From Natronococcus pandeyae (lineage in GTDB: Archaea; Halobacteriota; Halobacteria; Halobacteriales; Natrialbaceae), in contig NZ_PHNJ01000005.1 in assembly GCF_008122205.1 (NCBI RefSeq), forward strand, positions 186,001 to 250,000: 64,000 nucleotides of DNA, given 5' to 3'. Below, piece after piece: positions 35,688 to 44,773 of this stretch. A program made the position numbers and the translations under genes. A model generated the notes under the pieces. It had not been told where the DNA came from. It did not search any database and was given only the letters and a program-made list of their open reading frames with translations. Positions within the stretch are counted from its first letter, which is position 1, and each line of letters begins with the position of its first letter.

Positions 35688-36263
35688 ATGGAGCGACGAA
35701 AAATCCTCCTCGGTAGTGGAACAGTGCTCGCAACCGTACTCGCTGGCTGCTCGAGTTCAGAAACCGACGATCCACGTTCGGACGACTCGGACGACAGCTC
35801 GGTCGGCGGTAACGGCAAAGACGACGAGAAAGACGACAAAGACGACGACAAGGACGAGAAAGACGCTGACAAAGACGACGACGAGAAAGACGACAAAGAC
35901 GACGACAAGGACGACCACGAGATCCCCGGATTCAAGAAAGGGAAGGTCGACCTCAAAAGCGACCTGCTCTCGATCGAGAAGATCAAGCGTGACGGCAAGA
36001 AGCTGGTCGTCGTCGTCGACACGAAGACGCTCGACGAGGACAAACTGGCCGCCGAAATCGAGTCGCTCGTGAAGACGCACGAGGACGCGGTCGTCGATCC
36101 CGAAAAGTTCGCCGCGGAGATCGACACCGTCTACTGGCACGTCGAACACGAGAAGAACCTGGTCGCCTCGTTCTACGTCAAGGTCGACTGGATCGTCAAG
36201 CACCTGAAGGGCAAGCTCACGTTGCAGGAGCTCGTCGACAAGATCGCGGCGACGGCCCAGTAG
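35688..36263 (+). CDS. Lipoprotein with Lys/Asp low-complexity repeat
   Basis: 191 residues. MERRKILLGSGTVLATVLAG then Cys at about 21 forms a Tat-type lipobox, so it should be exported and lipid-anchored. Residues 45-80 are almost only K, D and E in short KDD/KDDD units. The C-terminal domain (about 85-190) is mixed alpha/beta with repeated short helices (AAEIESLVKTHEDAVVDPEK). Function unknown. The high Lys content is unusual for a haloarchaeal protein and may give a hydrated spacer. Confidence 0.8.
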   Translation: MERRKILLGSGTVLATVLAGCSSSETDDPRSDDSDDSSVGGNGKDDEKDDKDDDKDEKDADKDDDEKDDKDDDKDDHEIPGFKKGKVDLKSDLLSIEKIKRDGKKLVVVVDTKTLDEDKLAAEIESLVKTHEDAVVDPEKFAAEIDTVYWHVEHEKNLVASFYVKVDWIVKHLKGKLTLQELVDKIAATAQ

Positions 36264-36491
36264 GGGCACGCTGTCGACTGTAACTGTTTGTCGGATTCGC
36301 CGGACGGCCGCGGCGAATCCACCACACTGACTTACAGCCACCGGTATCTCTCGCAGGCGGACGCCTGCGATCGCCCGTCGAGACGAGAGCCTGTTCCTCG
36401 AAACTCGAGTCCGCCGTAACTCGAGCCGCCGGTGTTCTTTCGAGCGACGAGTCGGGTCGTGACTCCCGTCTGTCGAAAGCAATAGCGACCG

Positions 36492-38273
36492 CTACATCGA
36501 GCGCGGCGCGTCGACGCCGAGGATCGAGAGCGCGTTCGCGACCGTGTGTTTCGAAGCGGCCACGAGCGCGAGCCGCGCCTCGCGGACTTCGGGGTCGACC
36601 TCGTCCGCGAGGACGGGACACTCCCGGTAGAAGCCATTGAACCGGTCGGCGAACTCGCGGGTGTAGGTCGCGACCTGGTGGGGCTCCAGATCGTCGGCTG
36701 CCTCGTCGACGACCGACGGGAAGCGAGCGATCGTCTCGAGCAGGTCGCGCTCTTCGGGCGTCTCGAGCAGGTCGGCGTCGGCGGCGTCGAGGTCCAGCGC
36801 CTCGAGGTCACCCTCGGGATCGACGTCGGCCTCCTCCAGAATTCCACAGCAGCGCGCGTGGACGTACTGCACGTAGGGGGCGGACTGCGCCTCGAAGTCG
36901 AGCGCCTGGTCCCACTCGAAGGTGATCGCCTTCGTGGGCTGCTTCGAGACGATGTCGTACCGAACTGCGCCGATACCGACCTGGTGGGCGATGCGCTCGA
37001 TGTCCTCCTCGTCCAGGTCGTCGTCGCGGATCCGGTCGTCCAGGCGGGTTTCGACCTCGTCGCGAGCGCGGTCGATCGCCTCGTCGAGCAGGTCGTCCAG
37101 ATCGACGCCGGTCCCTCTACGAGTGCTCATCTTCCCCTCGGGAAGGTTCACGTAGGAGTACAGCACCTGCCGCAGCGGCTCCGTCTCGTTACCGAGCAAC
37201 TCGAGGGTCGTCCGAAGCTGCTTGGCCTGGAGCTTGTGGTCCTCGCCGAGCACCGTCACCGCGCGGTCGTAGTTGTCGAACTTCCACTCGTGGTGAGCCA
37301 GGTCGCGTGTCGGATAGAGCGAGGTGCCGTCGGCGCGCAGGAAGACGAGGTTCTTGTCGATCCCGTGATCCTCGAGTTCGAGTTGCCAGGCGTCCTCCTC
37401 GTAGACGGCCTCGTCGAGTTCCTTCAGTCGGCTCACGAGTTCGTCGGTATCGCCGTTGCGCATGAATTTCGTCTCCTTGACGAACTCGTCGAACTCCGCG
37501 GGCAGGCGCGCGAGACACTCCTTCATGCCGCCGAGCACCTGGTCGACAACCTCGCTGACGCGCTCGTAGGCCTCGTCGTCGCCCGCCTCGAGGCCCTGCA
37601 TGATCGACTCGATCTCGGCTTCGGCTTCGGCGACCTCGTCTTCGGGGCCGTTCTCGAGGAAGGCGTTGCCCTTCCGGTAGTAGCGGACGAGGTCGTACTC
37701 GGGGCGGTCGCGTTCCGGTTCCGACTCGAGATCCGCCTCGTCGAACGTCTCGTAGGCCCAGGTGAAGACGGCCATCTGCCGGCCGGCGTCGTTGACGTAG
37801 TAGTGGCGGTCGACGTCGTAGCCGGCGTAGTCGAGTAGAGTGGCGACGGCGTCGCCGATGATCGGGTTCCGCGCGCGGCCGACGTGGACCGGCCCCGTCG
37901 GGTTCGCGCTCGTGTGTTCGACGACGACGTCTTCCCCGCGGTCCTCGAGTGCGCCGTACGTGTCGTCGGTCGCGGTCTCGAGCGTCTCGCCGAGGTAGGC
38001 GTCGCTCGGCAGGAAGTTGAGGTACGGTCCCTGGGTCTGCACGTCCGAGACGTAGGTCAGGGCGTCGACGTCGATCTCGTCGGCGAGTTGACCGGCTACC
38101 TGCGGCGGCGGTGCGCCGGCTTCGCCGGCGAGTCGGAAGGCGACGCTCGAGGCGAGTACGCTTTCGACGTCTTCCGGCGGTTCTTCGATCCCGAGGTCGT
38201 CCGTCGGGAACTCGAGGGTCGACAGCGCCTCCGCTATGGCGCTCTCGACCTCCGCGCGTAAGGCAAGGAACAT
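36492..38273 (-). CDS. argS: Arginyl-tRNA synthetase
   Basis: 593 residues. Class I synthetase: HIGH-type motif HVGRARNPI (130-138) and KMSKS-type GKMSTRRGT (about 381). The N-terminal additional domain (1-110) and the C-terminal all-helical anticodon domain ending in [15 protein letters not shown] are both present. It is convergent with the Lys/Asp-rich lipoprotein gene, with about 230 bp between them holding nothing recognisable. Confidence 0.95.
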   Translation of the reverse strand: MFLALRAEVESAIAEALSTLEFPTDDLGIEEPPEDVESVLASSVAFRLAGEAGAPPPQVAGQLADEIDVDALTYVSDVQTQGPYLNFLPSDAYLGETLETATDDTYGALEDRGEDVVVEHTSANPTGPVHVGRARNPIIGDAVATLLDYAGYDVDRHYYVNDAGRQMAVFTWAYETFDEADLESEPERDRPEYDLVRYYRKGNAFLENGPEDEVAEAEAEIESIMQGLEAGDDEAYERVSEVVDQVLGGMKECLARLPAEFDEFVKETKFMRNGDTDELVSRLKELDEAVYEEDAWQLELEDHGIDKNLVFLRADGTSLYPTRDLAHHEWKFDNYDRAVTVLGEDHKLQAKQLRTTLELLGNETEPLRQVLYSYVNLPEGKMSTRRGTGVDLDDLLDEAIDRARDEVETRLDDRIRDDDLDEEDIERIAHQVGIGAVRYDIVSKQPTKAITFEWDQALDFEAQSAPYVQYVHARCCGILEEADVDPEGDLEALDLDAADADLLETPEERDLLETIARFPSVVDEAADDLEPHQVATYTREFADRFNGFYRECPVLADEVDPEVREARLALVAASKHTVANALSILGVDAPRSM

Positions 38274-38409
38274 ACCCGCTCGTATTCAGGGGCCGACTAA
38301 AGGGATGTCGGGTTTCGTCGCGTTCGGTTCCCACTCCGCTATCGATCACGGCTCCTCCCTGCGTGCGACGGCATCAGCGTCAAACACAGTCACGGCCTCT
38401 ATCAAGTGC

Positions 38410-38679
38410 ATGACGACACTAACTGATGCTGATGAATCCGAGTCAGAGGAGTCGGACGAATCGAACCCGCTCGAGGAGACGCCGGTATCGTCCGGCGATC
38501 CGGTGTCGGTTCTCGCAGCGCTCTCGGTCGCGTTCTCGTGGTACCTGTTCTACCTGAAGGAGGACAAGACCGCGGGTCTCTTCGTCGGTCTCTGGGCGCC
38601 GACGCTGCTCGGTGCCGCGGCGTACTTCCAGCAGAAGGAGCTCTACGCGATGCTCGAGAACGGCCTGACGTTCAACTAA
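38410..38679 (+). CDS. Small membrane protein with acidic head
   Basis: 89 residues from the ATG at 38410. The acidic N-terminus is rich in E, S and D (about 1-35), followed by one or two hydrophobic helices (about 36-50 and 55-72) and a short end QQKELYAMLENGLTFN. Haloarchaea-type small protein without an assigned function. Divergent from argS. Confidence 0.65.
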   Translation: MTTLTDADESESEESDESNPLEETPVSSGDPVSVLAALSVAFSWYLFYLKEDKTAGLFVGLWAPTLLGAAAYFQQKELYAMLENGLTFN

Positions 38680-38713
38680 CGGTTTCGACTCGAGTAGCGG
38701 ACGAACGCCGACA

Positions 38714-39274
38714 TTATCTTTTGCAGAACTGGACCGACGACTCGTCCAGCGTCGCGACCGTTCGGAACCGCGCCTCGTGTACCGGCCGGAACGTCTCGTC
38801 GCTCGCGTCGAACTCCTCGGACGTCCAGAACCGCGCCTTCGTCGCGTCGCTTCCCGCCACCGGTTCGCCGTCGGTCTCGGCGCGGTCGACGACGTAGTAG
38901 ACGTTCATCACCTGTTTTCCGTCTCGAGGCGGCAGCGACGCGGCGTCCAGCACCTCGAGCGCGTCGGGATCGACGACGACGCCGGTCTCCTCCTCGAGTT
39001 CGCGTGCGGCGGCCGTCTCGGGCTGTTCGTCGATCTCCATGTGGCCGCCGGGAAGGGTCCACTCGCCGACGCCCGGCGGGACGCCGCGTTCGACGCACAG
39101 TACGGCGGGTTCGGGTCCCGCACGGTCGACGACGGCGACGGTCGCACAGGGAACGGGGTTGTGCCAGATCACGCGCTCGCAGTTCGAACAGTGCTCGCGC
39201 TCGCGATTTTCGACGCGGACCGACTCGAGATCGGTGCCACAGCGGGGACAGAATTCGGCTGGTCGACCCACCAT
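38714..39274 (-). CDS. Nudix hydrolase with N-terminal zinc ribbon
   Basis: 186 residues. FCPRCGTDLE and HCSNCERVIWHNP form a zinc ribbon (C9, C12 and two further Cys at 29, 32). The Nudix box is GGHMEIDEQPETAAARELEE followed by ETG. The layout resembles NudC-type NADH/NAD-capped RNA pyrophosphatases, but it lacks the N-terminal domain of NudC and could equally be an ADP-ribose or nucleotide hydrolase. It ends the thrC group: its ATG is 1-2 nt from the thrC stop, so they are probably co-transcribed. Confidence 0.85.
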   Translation of the reverse strand: MVGRPAEFCPRCGTDLESVRVENREREHCSNCERVIWHNPVPCATVAVVDRAGPEPAVLCVERGVPPGVGEWTLPGGHMEIDEQPETAAARELEEETGVVVDPDALEVLDAASLPPRDGKQVMNVYYVVDRAETDGEPVAGSDATKARFWTSEEFDASDETFRPVHEARFRTVATLDESSVQFCKR

Positions 39275-39275
39275 C

Positions 39276-40448
39276 TCAAAGTGTTTTCAGGCCGCTCCCG
39301 GTCAGCGGAACGACGACGTCGTCGTCGCTATCGACGACGCCGGCCTCTCGGTACTGGAGTAGCGCCGCCGGAGCGGCCGCGCTGGTCGGTTCGACGTAGA
39401 AGCCGCCCCGGTGGAGGCGGTCGAGTGCGGTCTCGATCGAGTCCGACTCGAGCGCGATAACGTCGCCGTCGGTCGTCTCGACCGCCTCGAAGATCTCGTC
39501 TCTGCGGGCGGGATCGGCGATCTGGATGCCGTCGGCGATGGTCTCCGTCTCGGTTTCGTCGCCTTCCTCGTCGGCTGCTGCTCCGAGGGCGTCGGCGATC
39601 GGCGCGTACCCCGCGCTCTGTGCGCCGAGCAGTCGCGGCATCTCGTCGACGATGCCGGCCTCGTTCAGCAACGAGAACCCGCGGTAGGCGCCGAGGAAGA
39701 GCGTTCCGTGACCGACCGGGAGCACGACGGCGTCGGGAACCGTCCAGTCGCGCTGGGCGGCGACCTCGAACGCGAAGGTCATCGTTCCGGCGTAAAAGGC
39801 CGGGTTCCAGGCGTGGCTGGCGTACCAGCCCTCGCCGGTTTGATTGGGTTCCGCGGTCGCGTTGCCCTCGTTCTCCGAACCGGTTCCGCCTCCGTTCTCG
39901 CCCTCGACGGCCTCGATACAGGCGTCGGTGACGTCCTGTCGGCTGCCCTCGATCCGCACCGGGCGGGCGTCGGCCCGCTGGATCGTCATCAGCTTCGACT
40001 GTTTGACGTCCGCTGGGACGTAGATGTCGGCGTCGATCCCCGCGCGGGCCGCGTAGGTCGCGATTGCGGCCCCCGCGTTGCCCGAGGAGTCCTCGAGAAC
40101 CTTCTCGACGCCGAGTTCGACCGCCCGCGAGAGCGTCGTCGTCGCGCCGCGATCCTTGAACGATCCCGTCGGGAAGACGTACTCGAGTTTGAACTCGGCG
40201 TCCCACTCGGGTGCCTCGACGATCGGTGTAAAGCCCTCGTAGAACGTGACGTGCTGTTCGATCGGGAGAAACTCGAAGAAGGTCCACAGCCCCTGGCTGG
40301 TGTCGAGTTGCGAGAGCGGGAGCGGGTTGCCCTGCGGATGCGGACGGTCCGTGAACTCGAGGGCGTGTCCGCAGGCGCAGCGCCACGGTTCGTCGGGTCC
40401 GGCCTCGTAGACGGTGGCGCAGTCGGGGCAGATGAGATCGGCTGCCAT
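39276..40448 (-). CDS. thrC: Threonine synthase
   Basis: 390 residues. PLP-dependent conversion of O-phosphohomoserine to threonine. PLP-binding Lys98 lies in FPTGSFKDRGA, and the glycine-rich phosphate loop is VLPVGHGT. An N-terminal zinc ribbon-like region (CPDC, then CACGH) is typical of archaeal ThrC. An acidic insertion (about 187-205) and another (about 293-310) are haloarchaeal. The end LTGSGLK (Ser of the PLP ring site) is intact. It lies between the Nudix and AspA/AstE-like genes, all on the minus strand, with tight spacing. Confidence 0.88.
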   Translation of the reverse strand: MAADLICPDCATVYEAGPDEPWRCACGHALEFTDRPHPQGNPLPLSQLDTSQGLWTFFEFLPIEQHVTFYEGFTPIVEAPEWDAEFKLEYVFPTGSFKDRGATTTLSRAVELGVEKVLEDSSGNAGAAIATYAARAGIDADIYVPADVKQSKLMTIQRADARPVRIEGSRQDVTDACIEAVEGENGGGTGSENEGNATAEPNQTGEGWYASHAWNPAFYAGTMTFAFEVAAQRDWTVPDAVVLPVGHGTLFLGAYRGFSLLNEAGIVDEMPRLLGAQSAGYAPIADALGAAADEEGDETETETIADGIQIADPARRDEIFEAVETTDGDVIALESDSIETALDRLHRGGFYVEPTSAAAPAALLQYREAGVVDSDDDVVVPLTGSGLKTL

Positions 40449-40449
40449 C

Positions 40450-41409
40450 TCAGTACTCGTCGATCTCGGTTGCGACCGAGCAGACGTACTCGCCCGTCGC
40501 GACCTGGGGCAGTCGGCGCGTTCGCCAGAGGATCCCGTCGCTGTCGGCCGTCACCTCGCTCTTCGGTTCGCCGAAGGGTGTCGTCACCGTAAACAGCGTC
40601 TCGCTGTGACGGACGCGGTCGCCGAGGTCGGCCTCGAAGCGGACGAGGCCGCCGGCGGGCGCGCCGAACTGTTCGAACCCCTTCGCGCGGGTCTGGGAGT
40701 GGAGGGTGACGTCGCCGTCGAGGAAGCCGTAGTACTGGAGCACGTTGAACACCCCGTCGACGCCCTTCTGGATGCTCGTCTCGTCCCAGCCGACGCAGCC
40801 GCCGAGTTCGGGGTCGACTGTGGGGATCCCCTCGTCCGGTGCTGCCCGGGCGAGTTGCCCGTCCGGTCCCTTCTGGTCGAGGACGTAGCCACAGTCGAAC
40901 ACCTTCGCGAGTTCGAGACACTCGTCGTGGAGGCGGTGGCGCGAGCCACACCGGACGCGAACCTCGTCGATCATCCGGCTGGTCGAGCCCTGGTGGAGGT
41001 CGAGAATCATGTCCGCCCGAGTGGCCACGTCGAAGGTGGCGGCGGCGATCCGCTCGCTCGAGGTTCCGGTTTCGTTGCCCGGGTAGGCGCGATTCATCTT
41101 CGTGTCGTCGATCGGGTTGCGGTGTTCGGCGACCTGGAAGGCGTGGAAGTTGACGATGCCGACGATCAGGATCGTCCCGCTGAGTTCGGTCGGATCCAGT
41201 TGGGGGACGACGCGCTGGATCACGCCGACACCGTTGAGTTCGTCACCGTCGCTCGCCGCCTGCAGATAGAGAGTTTTCCCCGACCCCGTGCCGTTGATCA
41301 CGGCGACGGGAAGACCGAAGGGAGTGCCGTCTCGAGTCTCGCCGACCTCGAGACGACCCGTATCGATCTCACCGGGGTCCGCGCTCGCCGTTCCGAGCGT
41401 CGTTGCCAT
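40450..41409 (-). CDS. AspA/AstE-like (succinylglutamate desuccinylase family) protein
   Basis: 319 residues from the ATG at 41409. It has the M14-like deacylase fold: ASDGDELNGVGVIQRV, FHAFQVAEHRNPIDDTKMNR and MILDLHQGS. The first zinc-ligand motif, normally HGDE, reads DGDE, so the first His is replaced by Asp; the Glu and the later His in DLHQGS are kept. The C-terminal part (about 240-315) looks like a barrel domain. The reaction would be removal of an acyl group from an amino acid or similar. It sits upstream of thrC with a 1-nt gap, in one transcription unit. Confidence 0.8.
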   Translation of the reverse strand: MATTLGTASADPGEIDTGRLEVGETRDGTPFGLPVAVINGTGSGKTLYLQAASDGDELNGVGVIQRVVPQLDPTELSGTILIVGIVNFHAFQVAEHRNPIDDTKMNRAYPGNETGTSSERIAAATFDVATRADMILDLHQGSTSRMIDEVRVRCGSRHRLHDECLELAKVFDCGYVLDQKGPDGQLARAAPDEGIPTVDPELGGCVGWDETSIQKGVDGVFNVLQYYGFLDGDVTLHSQTRAKGFEQFGAPAGGLVRFEADLGDRVRHSETLFTVTTPFGEPKSEVTADSDGILWRTRRLPQVATGEYVCSVATEIDEY

Positions 41410-41616
41410 GTCACTGAGGTTGAACCCGTCGGCCTTTATTGATTCGGTTGAACCCCGCTTCGTGCCGCGAACGATCGTTCGCGGCGGAGCCCCGGTGACG
41501 GTGTGGCATTCGCCAGCATCAGACTCGTTCCGGTTCGACAGCGGGTGTTCACCGCTCGCGCACGACCGCCCCACCTTTAGTGGGCTCTTTCTGGTTGGTT
41601 CCGTCGGTGAACGATC

Positions 41617-42462
41617 ATGACTGACAATCTACCACAGCCCGGCGACGCGGACGGCGTATCACGAACGACGCGACGAACCGCGCTCGGGGTACTCGGCACC
41701 AGCGCGCTCGGTATCGGTGCCGCCGCGATTGGAGCCGCCGACGACGGACACGACGGAGCCCGAAACGGACGCCGGGAGGCGAGGGTCGCAGGCCCCGACC
41801 CCGAAGACTACGTCGACAGCAGCGGCGCGCCCCTCGAGGAGCCCGACGACGGGACCGAACTGTTCGATCCGGAGCCGGAGTTCCCGCCCTACGTCACCTA
41901 CGACGAGATGGTCGACGAGTTCGGGGAGAAGGCCGAAGCGTACCTGGAGCCCCACGGGAGCGGTCCGCTTCTCGATTCGCGCCGATCGATCGTCGATCCC
42001 GAAGGCGAACCCCTCACCTGGGGTGAGTACGGCAACCCGGAGGGAACCGCGACGGTCACGACGCGCGGAGAGGACGGCGACGGGAACCGACGGGCGACGG
42101 TCGAACTCGACCTCGAGGGCCTGATCCCCGGAGGCGTTTACACGGCCTGGGTCGTCCACCGGCCGACGTGGCACAGGCCGCTCGGCGGAAACGACGGCGA
42201 GAACAACGTGTTCCGCGCCGACGCCGACGGTGTCGGTCGTCTCGAGACCGTCGACGAGCCGGCCGAACTCACGCTTCCACCGGGCGCGACGACCGACGAG
42301 GAGGCGGGGGTCGATCGGATCCCAGTGACGGAGTGTCCCCTCGACGTCGTCGACGAGTTCGTGATCGTCGGTGCGTATCACTACGACGACCGAACGTGGG
42401 GTTCACAGCCCGGTCCGTTCTTCTTGCCCCAGTTCACGGTTCCGTTCGGGATGGACGAGTAA
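41617..42462 (+). CDS. Tat-exported haloarchaeal protein
   Basis: 281 residues. A TRRTALGVLGTSALGIGAAA signal has twin arginines and a hydrophobic core. The mature part is acidic with no cysteine motif, and a beta-rich domain (about 130-270) has GVYTAWVVHRPTWHRPLGGN and EFVIVGAYHYDDRTWG. No enzyme signature is visible. An exported single-copy gene of unknown role, convergent with the SpoIIM-like fusion. Confidence 0.75.
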   Translation: MTDNLPQPGDADGVSRTTRRTALGVLGTSALGIGAAAIGAADDGHDGARNGRREARVAGPDPEDYVDSSGAPLEEPDDGTELFDPEPEFPPYVTYDEMVDEFGEKAEAYLEPHGSGPLLDSRRSIVDPEGEPLTWGEYGNPEGTATVTTRGEDGDGNRRATVELDLEGLIPGGVYTAWVVHRPTWHRPLGGNDGENNVFRADADGVGRLETVDEPAELTLPPGATTDEEAGVDRIPVTECPLDVVDEFVIVGAYHYDDRTWGSQPGPFFLPQFTVPFGMDE

Positions 42463-42513
42463 CGAAATTGAAGCGAGTCGAGGGTCACGGTCATCCTCGA
42501 GGAACCGAGATAC

Positions 42514-44043
42514 TCAGAGGAAGAGTCCGTAGTAGTACGGACTGACGAACCCCTCGATGAACGCTGCGACGGCGAGCAGGATGCCCAGACCGACGACGAC
42601 CCAGAAGGCCCGCTCGAGCGCGTCGGCGAGATCGCGGGGCGTCGCACGGCCGCGGATGGATCGCCAGCCGACGAGTCCTAGCCAGAGGCCGAGCGCGCTG
42701 GCGATAAAGATCGCTGGGACCTCGATGATCCCGTGGGGGACGACGAACGCGGCGAGTTCGACGAGTTCGACCTCGAGTCGGGCGTAGATCCCCATCACGA
42801 AGCCGTTGAACGCGAGCGAGACGAACGCGGGAATCGCGAGCGCGAGCCCGGCGTACGCGGTCGTGTAGGCGACCATCCAGTTGTTGCCGAAGAACTCGAG
42901 GGCTGCCGCCGGCGGGATGTGGCCCTCGAGTCGGGCCGCGATGGACGTCTCGACGGTGCCGGCCAGCGGCTCGGCGACCTCCCAGCCCGCCCAGAACGAC
43001 GCGACGGCCGCGACGACGACGAAGGCGTGCAACAGCGGCGTCGCCCGGACGAACGACAGCATCTCGCGCCAGCCTCGACGAAGTCCGCCAGTAAACTGGT
43101 GACGGAGCGACCGCTCCGGAACCGACGGCGGTGAGAGTCTCCCCCTCGAGTCGCCGTACAACGCCGTCTTCAGCAGATCGAGAAACGGGAACAGAACGAG
43201 CGTCGTGACCAGCGTGCCGACGGAGAGGACGTCGACCATCGCCAGGACGCCGGTGACGACGGACAGCGCGACCAGGCTTCCGACGGCGATCACGTAGTAG
43301 AACGCTGCACCGATCGGCTGACGCCGGATAAAGCCGGCGGCTCGAGAGACCGAGTCGAACACGCTCGCGTCGTCGACGACGATCGCGACCGGTGCGAACG
43401 CGAACACCGCTCGGATGACCACGACCAGAAGACCCGCGAGGAACACCGCCGGCAGGCCGACGAGGATCGTCGCGAGCCCCGTCCCGGTGACGGCAGTGAG
43501 CACCGCACCGAACAGGGCGACACCGATAGCGATCAGCCCGAAGACGAGGATCCAGAGGACGAACTCGAGGACGTAGAGTCCGGCGAACCGCAGCCAGAAT
43601 CGCCGGGCACCCGCGAGTCCGACGAGGAGCCCGCGGTCGTCACGGAGCCGTCCGTAACAGGCCGCAAGCTGTCCGGCGGAGATCACCGCGAAGAGCCCGA
43701 TTCCACTCACCACGGTCGCGGCAATCGTCACCAGCACGAGCAGGCCGAGTTCGAACGTGATCAGCTGTTCGAGCAGCGGAACGAGCCCCTCCGCCCACGC
43801 GTCGAACGCGTCGGGTTCGGCCTCGGGATCGGGTGGATCGAGCGTTCCCGCCTCGAACTCGGCCCGGAGCAGTTCGAGCCGTCCGGTCAACTCGAGGTAG
43901 AGGTAGCCGAGGAAGAGCCCGAGAAACGGGATGAGACGAACGATGGCCGGGACTGCCGCACCGAGCAAGTAGAACGGAAGGAGATCGCTCGGCCGCTGTC
44001 GAAGAACCGCGACGGCGGCGGAGATCGACGCTGAAAGTGTCAT
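42514..44043 (-). CDS. Polytopic membrane protein with C-terminal SpoIIM/DUF95 domain
   Basis: 509 residues with about ten TM helices. The N-terminal half (1-290) resembles the membrane domain found next to some GDPD and transporter-like families. The C-terminal half (about 335-505) carries SpoIIM features: NNWMVAYTTAYAGLALAIPA, FNGFVMGIYAR and PHGIIEVPAIFIASALGLWL. In Bacillus, SpoIIM acts in peptidoglycan remodelling, which is absent here; archaeal DUF95 proteins have an unknown role. Fusion of the two halves is the notable point. It is convergent with the Tat-exported protein gene. Confidence 0.78.
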   Translation of the reverse strand: MTLSASISAAVAVLRQRPSDLLPFYLLGAAVPAIVRLIPFLGLFLGYLYLELTGRLELLRAEFEAGTLDPPDPEAEPDAFDAWAEGLVPLLEQLITFELGLLVLVTIAATVVSGIGLFAVISAGQLAACYGRLRDDRGLLVGLAGARRFWLRFAGLYVLEFVLWILVFGLIAIGVALFGAVLTAVTGTGLATILVGLPAVFLAGLLVVVIRAVFAFAPVAIVVDDASVFDSVSRAAGFIRRQPIGAAFYYVIAVGSLVALSVVTGVLAMVDVLSVGTLVTTLVLFPFLDLLKTALYGDSRGRLSPPSVPERSLRHQFTGGLRRGWREMLSFVRATPLLHAFVVVAAVASFWAGWEVAEPLAGTVETSIAARLEGHIPPAAALEFFGNNWMVAYTTAYAGLALAIPAFVSLAFNGFVMGIYARLEVELVELAAFVVPHGIIEVPAIFIASALGLWLGLVGWRSIRGRATPRDLADALERAFWVVVGLGILLAVAAFIEGFVSPYYYGLFL

Positions 44044-44138
44044 ATCGCTAGTTTCTCGAATTCGGAGTTAAATCATCCGTTCGCGGAACCGGCCGTCGAT
44101 CGACCGCAATCGGTGGCGGGATCGGTTGCATTCCGTCG

Positions 44139-44414
44139 TCAGTTGAACGTACGGTCGTCGAACTCGTCGGTCGTCTCGTCGGGTTCCTGGTTCGACAGCC
44201 GAGGCGTGAACCCACCCGTGAGGATGACTGCGACGACCACGAGCGCCGCCGAGAGGACGACGAAGTCGGCGCTCGGGTCGTAGCCGGCGAGTCCGGCGCC
44301 GGTCGAGACGACGAAGATGGCGACCGCGAAGACGACGGTCGCGACGAGGCCGATGACGACGATTCCGATCACGCTTCCGAGCAGGCCGCGAAGGAGGTTA
44401 CGCAGTGTCGACAT
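44139..44414 (-). CDS. Small two-TM membrane protein
   Basis: 91 residues. Two hydrophobic helices (about 10-37 and 48-68) and an acidic, polar tail (EPDETTDEFDD). It lies 95 bp upstream of the SpoIIM fusion, co-directional, so co-transcription is possible. No known family identified. Confidence 0.6.
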   Translation of the reverse strand: MSTLRNLLRGLLGSVIGIVVIGLVATVVFAVAIFVVSTGAGLAGYDPSADFVVLSAALVVVAVILTGGFTPRLSNQEPDETTDEFDDRTFN

Positions 44415-44773
44415 GTTCGTCGTCCCGTTCGAAGGGCGGTACCGTAGTGGTTGTGCTCCGTCCGCGACCGGCGCGAGCGATGTTCGGGGACACTGATTCA
44501 GCTACGGGGGCGCTCGAAGATGCCGTCTGGTGGGTGCCACGGCGCACGTGACGGTGTTCAGATTATACCGATTCGTTGAGAGAATCGAACACTACGAAAG
44601 GCCCAGCCCTTTTCATTCCCACCCGCGATGGCTGGCCAGGCAGCCGACTCAGGAGGAAATGAAAGAGGCGTTTGTGGTGGTTTCACCGGAACCTGATCTC
44701 TCACAGTAGAATCTGAGCACGGCCGGCACACGTGGCGGCGACGTTTACGTGACCCGACCGCGTACTGGTAGGT
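44415..44773. other. Intergenic region with imperfect inverted repeat
   Basis: 359 bp without a gene. An imperfect inverted repeat is visible: CCCTTTTCATTCCCACCC near 44608 pairs with GGAGGAAATGAAAGAGG near 44654, about 13 matches of 17 with a 30-nt loop. It could be a small RNA hairpin or a degraded element; nothing decides. The last 30 bp contain the rhodanese-MBL promoter region. Confidence 0.4.

Noticed and set aside
36546-37838. Open frame of about 430 codons on the plus strand
   Set aside because: It lies antisense to argS, whose HIGH/KMSKS motifs are intact; the other frame is compositionally unlike a haloarchaeal protein.
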